Below, one piece after another: positions 1-5,531 of a DNA stretch of 12,747 bases. The notes under the pieces were generated by a model that did no database searches, was not told the origin of the DNA, and saw nothing but the letters and a program-made list of their open reading frames with translations. This DNA is from Holophagales bacterium UBA5066 (lineage in GTDB: Bacteria > Acidobacteriota > Thermoanaerobaculia > UBA5066). Location of the stretch: assembly GCA_002414905.1 (NCBI GenBank), contig DIAY01000115.1:1-12747 (forward strand), read 5' to 3'. The position numbers were made by a program, and so were the translations under genes. The first letter of the stretch is position 1, and every line of letters begins with the position of its first letter.

Positions 1-19
1 AGATGTGTATAAGAGACAG
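1..19 (+). other. Tn5/Nextera mosaic-end sequencing adapter (artefact)
   Basis: The first 19 bases, AGATGTGTATAAGAGACAG, match exactly the Tn5 transposase mosaic end used in Nextera libraries. This is untrimmed adapter at a contig end and should be masked. It also means that base 20 is the end of one library fragment and that the contig stops here for technical reasons. Any reading frame that starts inside this stretch, such as one from base 3, is not biological. Confidence 0.95.
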
Positions 20-174
20 CTATGAACCCCATCAAGGCGAAGGGCGACACTGCCCTGAACCACAGAGTCACGAGCGATGTGATTGCCGCGCAGACGAAGA
101 GGGTGGGATGGAGAGGGCCGACTTCCTCCTCGACGGTGCTGCGAAGCGCCTCGGCCCCAACGACAGCTTGTGGG
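20..174. other. Unassigned sequence left of the first repeat
   Basis: This is 155 bp of real but unassigned sequence between the adapter and the first 36-bp repeat. It contains no further repeat copy, so no normal-length spacer is present here. A plus-strand frame from the ATG at 22 (starting MNPIKAKGDTALNHRVTSDV) stays open, with mostly G/C-ending codons, through the repeat to a stop at 325-327. A second frame is also open with good third-position GC over 110-174. I cannot tell which is coding. CCCCA/TGGGG (153-157 and 170-174) could form a weak hairpin abutting the repeat, without a T-tract. By analogy with the neighbouring unit, this could be the end of another repeat-flanked insert. Confidence 0.4.
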
Positions 175-210
175 GAAGCTCCCGTCCGATATTTGGTCGT
201 TATGTCAAAC
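175..210. repeat. 36-bp CRISPR-like direct repeat, copy 1
   Basis: The sequence begins GAAGCTCCCG and ends TTATGTCAAAC. It is identical over all 36 bases to 1065-1100, and the flanking bases differ immediately on both sides (G174 versus T1064, C211 versus T1101), so the unit is exactly 36 bp. Length and the CAAAC end (compare the common GAAAC end) resemble a CRISPR repeat. It can fold as a small stem with a T-T mismatch and a G-T wobble (CG-T-CCGA with TTGG-T-CG), and the fold is better for a plus-strand RNA. The identity is seen; the CRISPR-like label is inferred from length, hairpin and the neighbouring RT-Cas1 gene. Confidence 0.9.
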
Positions 211-224
211 CCGAAAGGCGAGTC

Positions 225-233
225 AGAAGGAGG
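225..233 (+). promoter_or_regulatory. Shine-Dalgarno site of the cassette gene
   Basis: AGAAGGAGG lies five bases before the ATG at 239. This strong match fixes that ATG as the start, rather than the in-frame ATG at 83, which would run translation through the repeat and bury the signal peptide. Confidence 0.8.
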
Positions 234-238
234 ATGTC

Positions 239-991
239 ATGCGTTTCGTAGTTGCTCTCATCTCCATTATGCTGGCGTTCTCCTTGAACGCTCAGCCTCT
301 CAACCTCGACCCCGAGACGACGAATAATGTCTCGGCGATGTCGGAAAAACAGTCGGTGCGTGTACCCCAGAGGGCACGCGTTCCGCAGATGGAACCCACT
401 ACGGTTGAGGCACCCTTTCAGGGAATGGTCATTGTGTGGCCAGCTTCTTGGGATGGTGTTGGAGGAGTATCATTTCACGTATACACACCATTACTGGTTG
501 GATCAACCATCTCATGGAGAATCCTATCTTTTGAAGGAGTGGTCATTCTCGATGGGACGACTGGTCCACTTTCTGTCCCTGGTTCAAACTGGGCAGGTTG
601 GATGTGGCATGGTGCTTTCCCTGTTGATTGGCCGACAGGAGTGGCCACATTTGAAATGGTGGTTAACAAAAATGGTCGTCTATATTCTGCAATTGCAAAA
701 ACGATCATAGGAGTAACCCCAGCTGGTTCCAATCCTCCTCTTTTTGGCCCCCTCGAAAGTGCTGAAGTGGACTCTATGGGTGGGGTCATCCTTCATGGTC
801 TGTTTAGGAATTCACCTGTTGTGGCTTTTGCCCCGGGCCCCAACGAAGCAGCAACATTGGAAGGGTGGAATTACCTTCCTCCTTCGCTAATTGGTACAGG
901 TCTAAAGCTCATCGGGGTTTGTTCTGGTATCGATGGTGATGACTACAACCTTGAATGCTCAACGACGACACTTGTCATACCTTCTCGGTGA
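239..991 (+). CDS. Secreted protein of unknown function, cassette cargo
   Basis: The product is 250 aa and is not recognised. Residues 1-18 form a plausible signal peptide: MRF, then a hydrophobic run VVALISIMLAFSLNA, with likely cleavage after A18, so export is predicted. The mature part looks beta-rich, with alternating hydrophobic residues and many Gly, Pro and Trp (for example NWAGWMWHGAFPVDWP around residues 118-133), and has no membrane segment. Two cysteines near the C-terminus (in GVCSG and LECST) could form a disulfide. The start is fixed by a strong Shine-Dalgarno site. It is the only gene between the two 36-bp repeats and has its own terminator at 1031-1064. Of the 38 codons from 650 to 763, 28 end in A or T, unlike every other gene here, which suggests acquisition from a lower-GC source. 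An adhesin or Ig-like fold is possible but not shown. Confidence 0.85.
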   Translation: MRFVVALISIMLAFSLNAQPLNLDPETTNNVSAMSEKQSVRVPQRARVPQMEPTTVEAPFQGMVIVWPASWDGVGGVSFHVYTPLLVGSTISWRILSFEGVVILDGTTGPLSVPGSNWAGWMWHGAFPVDWPTGVATFEMVVNKNGRLYSAIAKTIIGVTPAGSNPPLFGPLESAEVDSMGGVILHGLFRNSPVVAFAPGPNEAATLEGWNYLPPSLIGTGLKLIGVCSGIDGDDYNLECSTTTLVIPSR

Positions 992-1030
992 GAAGTCTCA
1001 ATTAATCCGCAAGTCCTCTAGGCTTGCTCG

Positions 1031-1064
1031 AAGCCTGTCGCGTCTCACGCACAGGCTTTTCTTT
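1031..1064 (+). terminator. Rho-independent terminator of the cassette gene
   Basis: AAGCCTGT (1031-1038) pairs perfectly with ACAGGCTT (1051-1058). The stem is extended inside by GCG/CGC around a five-base loop, with one bulged C at 1039. The T-rich tract TTTTCTTT (1057-1064) follows, and the second 36-bp repeat begins on the very next base. It sits about 40 bp after the stop codon at 989-991. Confidence 0.85.
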
Positions 1065-1100
1065 GAAGCTCCCGTCCGATATTTGGTCGTTATGTCAAAC
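1065..1100. repeat. 36-bp CRISPR-like direct repeat, copy 2
   Basis: This copy is identical to 175-210. Within it C1073-G1074 pair with C1088-G1089 and 1076-1079 pair with 1083-1086 (one G-T wobble), around a three-base loop. No third copy follows within normal CRISPR spacing on the right, so this is the terminal repeat on the side facing the RT-Cas1 operon. The CAAAC end points toward that operon. If this orientation is like that of typical repeats ending GAAAC, transcription and leader would be on the left. If not, 1101-1488 would be the leader. Confidence 0.9.
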
Positions 1101-1488
1101 TCAGATATTTCAATGAGATAGCGCACCCGTCGAAAACGAGACATCGGGCCGGGCTCGTATGCCGCGGCGTCCATCCAGAAACGTCTTTCCTCGAAATTGC
1201 GTTTTCGACAGGCACAACCGCACCGCACTCGACTGGGTCCGCAAAGGGTGACGCTTCAGTGGCTTCGGCAGAGCGGACCGAGAGCGCTGATTGGCTCTTC
1301 TCGAAACCGGGCCGCGGGGCTGTCGAAAACACCCCCCTGAAGCCCGCCCCGGTAGGTCCGGACGCTACTGTGCGAGGCCGCGCCTTCGAGGGCGACCCGC
1401 TCCGGTGGGCGTCTTTGTCTGTTTCGCGTCCCGAACCGGGCGTCAATGCTGCTGCCCCTTCCTGTGTGCCATTCCTTGAGGAAGCCTG
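1101..1488. promoter_or_regulatory. Intergenic region with TCGAAA motifs, possible leader or operon promoter
   Basis: This is 388 bp between the last repeat and the operon with no convincing gene. TCGAAA occurs at 1130, 1191, 1301 and 1323, and its complement at 1203. A longer core, GTCGAAAAC, is present at 1129-1137 and 1322-1330 and inverted at 1201-1209. The inverted pair 1201-1210 and 1321-1330 is a perfect 10-bp match. Such clustering suggests a protein-binding region controlling the operon or acting as an array leader, but no clear -35/-10 pair is visible. A GTG-started frame at 1259-1489 overlaps the next start as TGATG and could be a small coupled gene. Its codon bias is weak and it has no good Shine-Dalgarno site, so it is not called. 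Confidence 0.45.
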
Positions 1489-2145
1489 ATGTTCCGTTGC
1501 TTTCTGACCGGTGTCGAGATCGGCATTGAGAGCGCCTACGTTCTCAACCGCACAGTCCTCTATCGGGTGATTGGCGGCCTGAAGGAGAAGACGGCGACCC
1601 TCGAGCGACTGCTCGAGCAGCTCGGCGTTTACGAAGAGGTGATCGTACGGAAGGCGGCTGGGCAGCCTCCGGTTACGAAGAAGCGCCGGCGACTCGTGAG
1701 CAAGGCAGTAGCGGAGGTCCTTCGGGCGGGCTTCTCGGAGCCCGACCTCTTCATCCCCTTCACTACTTGGGCAACCCGCAGCCAAGGACGGCCGATGTCG
1801 CATCTCGCCAATCACCCGCTCTTCGGCGCCTCCATCTCCTCCGCCTCCGTCGTTCAGCTCGAGGATGCCGTCCGCCTCGCGCAGGAGGTCACGATGAGGA
1901 TCGACCCGCGGCGGAGCCTCCCGAACGAGATCGTCAGCACCCTGCAGGCCGGCGTCTGCCTGGTCCTGAACGACCGGGAGGCGGACGGGGCGGTGAGGGC
2001 GATCGCATCGGCTCTCGAGAGCGACGAGTCGTGTGTCGCGATCGGCGTGCCCGCGCCGTTGGTAGGGAGTTTTCGAGAGGCCCTCGCGCCGCTCTTCGCG
2101 GCCATGGCCGCGCAGGAAACCCCTCAGGCGGTGGCGGAGCCGTGA
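1489..2145 (+). CDS. Unrecognised 218-aa protein, first gene of the RT-Cas1 operon
   Basis: The function is unknown. The ATG at 1489 has a GAGGA Shine-Dalgarno site six bases upstream (1478-1482), and third-position GC is strong, so the gene is real. There is no signal peptide and no membrane segment, so it is probably cytoplasmic. Residues 31-46 (LKEKTATLERLLEQLG) look like a short amphipathic or coiled-coil helix. A basic patch KKRRR (64-68) could contact nucleic acid. The rest is mostly predicted helix with an Ala-rich C-terminus. The stop at 2143-2145 is four bases before the GTG of the RT-Cas1 gene, which implies co-transcription and a shared role. It is too long for, and unlike, Cas2 (about 90-100 aa), and I see no Cas6 glycine-rich loop. 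It might be an accessory or nucleic-acid-binding partner of the integrase. Confidence 0.85.
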   Translation: MFRCFLTGVEIGIESAYVLNRTVLYRVIGGLKEKTATLERLLEQLGVYEEVIVRKAAGQPPVTKKRRRLVSKAVAEVLRAGFSEPDLFIPFTTWATRSQGRPMSHLANHPLFGASISSASVVQLEDAVRLAQEVTMRIDPRRSLPNEIVSTLQAGVCLVLNDREADGAVRAIASALESDESCVAIGVPAPLVGSFREALAPLFAAMAAQETPQAVAEP

Positions 2146-2149
2146 GCGG

Positions 2150-5100
2150 GTGAGGCGGTCCCTCCTGGTCGCGGGTCCACCGCTGACATCGATCGACCTG
2201 GGGCTGAGGCTGGTCCTCTCGGAGAAGCCCCGCGACGAGCCCCTGGTAATTCTCGACTACCTCGGTCGTGCGGCTGCCGCCCTCGGGCCGGCGAACGCGG
2301 GAGACCTGACACGCGACCCGATTGCGTGGATCGACCTCTCCGACCGCCGTAGACCTTGCCCGGTCTTCCGGCTAGGCCGCTCCAGGGCTTTCTCCGGGAT
2401 TCTCGGGCACCTCCTTCGGGAAATGGCGGTGATCCTGGAGGTCCCGCTCGGGCAGGCGGTGATCGAGCTGGCCTGCAAGCAAGCCTGGGACCTGGCGGAC
2501 GGGGCACGCATCACCCTCGTCTCTCTCCTGAGGTGTTTCGGTACTCGGGAGGGGAACGCCCTCGTTCGTTGGTTCGACCGCGATGCTCTCCCGGTCGAGG
2601 GCGAGTCGGCTCTAACACGAATTCTCTCGACGGCGCTCCGTTACCCCGCCGTATGGGCCCTTTCGGAGGCGAGCGGGCCAGTTGAGCTCGGGGGGTCGTT
2701 ACGGGCGTGCGCCACGCTTTGGCTCGAAATCCCCCTCGAGCGGTTTGAGCCGGTGGAGCAGAGGCTCGTCACGGTCCTCGCCGAGGTCGCGTTGCTCGAG
2801 GCCCTGCTCCAGCGGGATGAAACGGAATCCCGCCACGTGAGGGTCCTGCACGCGTTCCCATCAGCCGCGCCCTGCCTACTCCTTTGGGACGTGCCCGGGG
2901 ATCCGGATCTCTCGCATGTCGTGGTCCTCCCGGCTGGCAAAGCCCGAAAGGCCTCGAGGCGGCTTTCCGCGTGGCTCGAGACGTCCCCTCATGTCCACGC
3001 CCCGGCCGCGGACCCGCAGGCTCCGCCCGCACTTCCTCTGGCCCAGGCGCTCAGGACCGCGGCCCACCGGGCCCGGCTGCCGGCAGAGAGCCACGGCTGC
3101 TTCTCAGCGCTCGACGCCGCGTTCGGCCCAATCCGCCGCCCCGGGCTCGACCTCTACGAGCTCCTCTGCCGGAAGGAGGCGCTGCGTTCGGGCTGGTTCA
3201 GGGTGGCCCGCGGCAGCCGGGTTTCTGGCACGGACGGGGTCACGGTCCCAAACTTCAAGGGAGTCCTCGAGGCCGAGCTGGAGTCGCTCGCCGGCGAGCT
3301 CTCCGCCTTTAGGTACCGTTGCCGCCCGTTGAGGCGCGAAGTGATCCCGAAGCCGGACGGGGGAACCCGGACGCTCGGGATCCCCTGCGTCAGGGATCGG
3401 GTCGTCCAGGCGGCGTGCCTCGCGCTACTCGAGCCGCTGCTCGAGCCGCAGTTCAGCCTGTTCAGCTTCGCCTACAGGCCCAACCGGAACGCCCACGACG
3501 CGGTCGCGACGGCCCGAGGTCTGATCGGCACGGGTCTCGTCTGGGCGGTGATCGCAGACATCCACCACTGTTTCGATTCTCTCGACCACGGTGTCCTACT
3601 TTCCGTCCTCGAGGCCGTCACAGGGCCGGGGCACCTCCTCGACCTCGTGAGCGCGTTCCTGAAAACGGATGTTCTCGACTGGGGCGAGGTGATCTCCAGC
3701 GAAACCGGCGTCCCGCAGGGAGAGGCGCTGTCGCCGCTCCTCGCAAACGTCTATCTCGACCAGCTCGACCGCCACTTCGAACGGACCGGGCTCTCGTTCG
3801 TCCGCTACGCCGACGACACGGTGGTCTTCACACGGACGGAGGCAGAGGCGAGGAAGGCTCTCGAAGCGATGGCCGCGTTCCTTCACGCGCCTCTCCGGCT
3901 CTCGCTGAAGCCCTCGAAGACGGACGTCGTCCCGGTCTCCATCGGCGTTCCGTTCCTGGGTTTCGTGCTGAAAGACCTGGAGGTCGCGATCCACCCGTCG
4001 CGCCTGGAGCGCGCGATAAGCCGCGCCTCGCACCACCTCCGCGTCCTCGGGTCCGGAGAGTCGAGCATTCTCCAGAGGGCTGAGGCGCTCGAGCGCCTCA
4101 ACGCGCTCGTGCGCGGGTTCCGCAGCTACTTCCAGGTTCCTGGCGAGCTCTTCGTGGCGTCACAGCTTCGGGTGCTCGACGAGAAGGTGGCGGCGGTCGG
4201 GAATGCGTTGCTGCCCGAGACTCTTCGCGACGATCCCGAGTGGATCCGACGGGAGCGCTTCTCGACGGCGGCCGAGAGGGTCCCCGACCTCCCGTTTTCG
4301 AGCGCTGGGGAGTACCCGCAGGAACCGTCGTCGAGGCTGTCGCTCTGCCCACCACCCGCGAGCCCGGTGGAGGCGGTGAGAGCCCAGCGAATGGACCCGC
4401 TTCCGAACTCCGACGAGCGAATGGTCGAGACCGGCGAACTCGCTGACCGCGAATCGGCCACTGCCGTCTTCCTGATCGCGGGAAGGCTCCACGTCCTGGC
4501 GCATGGGAGCTTCGTCCTCGCGATCGGGGAGGATCTCGTCGTCAGGAAGTACAAAAAGGAGCTGGCCCGAGTTCCCTTCTCGCAGCTCCAGCTCGTCCAC
4601 GTCCAGGGTCACGCGATCGGCCTCTCGGCGGCAGCCCTGATCACGGCGGCGAAGTTCGATCTTCCCGTCGTGATCTCACCCCTCGTCGGTGCCCCTGCCG
4701 CCGTCGTGAACCCTGTGAAGTCTTCCCGGTCCGACCTCAGGGCGCAGCAGGTCCTGCGCCGCGATCATCCGGACGTATTCCGGGCTGGGGTTGCGATGCT
4801 CGCCGCCAAAATGGTGAACCAGGCGGCGGTGCTGAACTACTTCGGGAAGTACCGCCGCAGGACCCGCGACCCGGCCGCCGGGTCGCTTCGCGCTGCGGCG
4901 GCCGAAATCCGGACGCTCGCGGCAAGGGTCGCGCGTGTCGACGCCGGAGACGGAGAAGGCCGGGCGAGGGCGATGGGGCTCGAGGGCCAGGCTGCGGCGA
5001 TCTACTGGAGTGGAGTCCGCCAGCTGCTCGGACCCGGTTCCGGGTTTGAGAGGCGAACGGGCCGTGGAGCCGCCGATCTCGTGAACCAGGCCCTCAACTA

Positions 5101-5485
5101 CACTTACGGCATCCTCTATGCCGAGGTCTGGCGAGCCCTGGTCCACGCGGGTCTAGACCCGTACTTCGGAATCCTCCACGGGTCCGCGGTCAATCAAGGG
5201 GGCCTCGTGTTCGACCTCATCGAGGAGTTTCGCGCGGCCTTCGCGGACCGGACCGTGGTTGGCATGCTTGGCCGGGGTCTCGTCCTGGAGCAGGGGCGCG
5301 AGGGCTTTCTCGCGACGCGTGTCCGCTACCGCCTCGCCGCCGGGTTCGCGAAGGGCTGGCACCGCAGAATCAGATTTCGTGGGCGGATGCGGAGCCCGGA
5401 GGAAATCCTCGAGGGGAACGCCGCCAGCCTCGTCCGCCTCTTCCAGAAGGGGGAGCCATACCGGCCGTACCGGATGAGGTGGTGA
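2150..5485 (+). CDS. cas1: Reverse transcriptase-Cas1 fusion with novel N-terminal domain
   Basis: This 1111-aa protein joins a reverse transcriptase to the CRISPR integrase Cas1; such fusions in type III systems capture spacers from RNA. Residues 1 to about 340 match nothing I recognise and lack the Cas6 glycine-rich loop, although AFSGILGHLLRE near 80-92 faintly recalls RAMP-type proteins. RT domain: GTDGV at 360-364, IPKPDGGTRTLGIP from 399, YRPNRNAHDAV from 442, motif A ADI with D470, GVPQGEALSPLL from 520, YADD at 553-556, then FLGF and the thumb motif GFRSYF. A poorly conserved linker runs from about 690 to 770. Cas1 domain, about 770-1111: E945 in GLEG, H1010 in LHG, D1022 and E1025 in DLIEEFR, so all catalytic residues are intact. 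The GTG start has GGAG at 2136-2139 and follows the upstream gene by four bases. It is the last gene of the operon; no cas2 or effector follows. The RT and Cas1 calls are firm; the biological target is inferred. Confidence 0.97.
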   Translation: MRRSLLVAGPPLTSIDLGLRLVLSEKPRDEPLVILDYLGRAAAALGPANAGDLTRDPIAWIDLSDRRRPCPVFRLGRSRAFSGILGHLLREMAVILEVPLGQAVIELACKQAWDLADGARITLVSLLRCFGTREGNALVRWFDRDALPVEGESALTRILSTALRYPAVWALSEASGPVELGGSLRACATLWLEIPLERFEPVEQRLVTVLAEVALLEALLQRDETESRHVRVLHAFPSAAPCLLLWDVPGDPDLSHVVVLPAGKARKASRRLSAWLETSPHVHAPAADPQAPPALPLAQALRTAAHRARLPAESHGCFSALDAAFGPIRRPGLDLYELLCRKEALRSGWFRVARGSRVSGTDGVTVPNFKGVLEAELESLAGELSAFRYRCRPLRREVIPKPDGGTRTLGIPCVRDRVVQAACLALLEPLLEPQFSLFSFAYRPNRNAHDAVATARGLIGTGLVWAVIADIHHCFDSLDHGVLLSVLEAVTGPGHLLDLVSAFLKTDVLDWGEVISSETGVPQGEALSPLLANVYLDQLDRHFERTGLSFVRYADDTVVFTRTEAEARKALEAMAAFLHAPLRLSLKPSKTDVVPVSIGVPFLGFVLKDLEVAIHPSRLERAISRASHHLRVLGSGESSILQRAEALERLNALVRGFRSYFQVPGELFVASQLRVLDEKVAAVGNALLPETLRDDPEWIRRERFSTAAERVPDLPFSSAGEYPQEPSSRLSLCPPPASPVEAVRAQRMDPLPNSDERMVETGELADRESATAVFLIAGRLHVLAHGSFVLAIGEDLVVRKYKKELARVPFSQLQLVHVQGHAIGLSAAALITAAKFDLPVVISPLVGAPAAVVNPVKSSRSDLRAQQVLRRDHPDVFRAGVAMLAAKMVNQAAVLNYFGKYRRRTRDPAAGSLRAAAAEIRTLAARVARVDAGDGEGRARAMGLEGQAAAIYWSGVRQLLGPGSGFERRTGRGAADLVNQALNYTYGILYAEVWRALVHAGLDPYFGILHGSAVNQGGLVFDLIEEFRAAFADRTVVGMLGRGLVLEQGREGFLATRVRYRLAAGFAKGWHRRIRFRGRMRSPEEILEGNAASLVRLFQKGEPYRPYRMRW

Positions 5486-5492
5486 GGGCTCC

Positions 5493-5528
5493 GGTCCTCG
5501 GGTCAAGCTCGACTTTCGGTAGAGGACC
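5493..5528. terminator. Possible bidirectional terminator hairpin
   Basis: GGTCCTC (5493-5499) is a perfect inverted match to GAGGACC (5522-5528), in the 46-bp gap between two convergent genes. A second short hairpin (GGTAG/CTACC, 5518-5536) overlaps it. Neither has a clear T-tract, so this is a weak call based mainly on position. Confidence 0.3.
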
Positions 5529-5531
5529 CTC

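Larger units (their letters stand above)
211..1064 (+). mobile_element. Repeat-flanked single-gene insert (transcript-shaped cassette)
   Basis: Exactly 854 bp lies between two identical 36-bp repeats. It holds a 28-nt leader with a strong Shine-Dalgarno site, one signal-peptide gene (239-991), and a rho-independent terminator whose T-tract ends at 1064, the base before the second repeat. There is no room for a promoter between the repeat and the gene, so transcription would have to start in or before the repeat. Codon use in the gene is much richer in A/T than in the RT-Cas1 or chromosomal genes, which indicates a different origin. The layout fits a gene cassette placed between CRISPR-like repeats, possibly a cDNA of a terminated mRNA made by the adjacent reverse transcriptase-Cas1. 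Chance duplication of the repeat around a resident gene is the main alternative. Confidence 0.5.

Noticed and set aside
83..991. Longer version of the cargo protein starting at the ATG at 83
   Set aside because: It would translate through the repeat and bury the signal peptide, and it lacks a good Shine-Dalgarno site; the ATG at 239 has a strong one.
175..1100. Integron cassette bounded by attC sites
   Set aside because: The repeat lacks GTTRRRY/RYYYAAC core sites (the nearest, GTTATGT, fails the consensus), is only 36 bp without the long attC fold, and no tyrosine integrase gene is present.
175..1100. Insertion sequence or composite transposon
   Set aside because: The 36-bp copies are direct, not terminal inverted repeats, and the enclosed gene is not a transposase. 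A 36-bp target-site duplication would be unusually long.
1259..1489. Small 76-aa gene with a GTG start overlapping the next gene as TGATG
   Set aside because: The overlap is suggestive, but codon bias is weak, there is no clear Shine-Dalgarno site, and the product has no recognisable feature.
1090..1815. Minus-strand frame of 241 codons over the intergenic region
   Set aside because: It overlaps the well-supported gene at 1489-2145 on the other strand; the product is low in hydrophobic pattern and looks like an antisense shadow of GC-rich codons.
2150..3170. N-terminal part of the fusion as Cas6
   Set aside because: Length and position would suit Cas6, but I cannot find the glycine-rich loop or a convincing catalytic histidine context. 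It is left as unknown.
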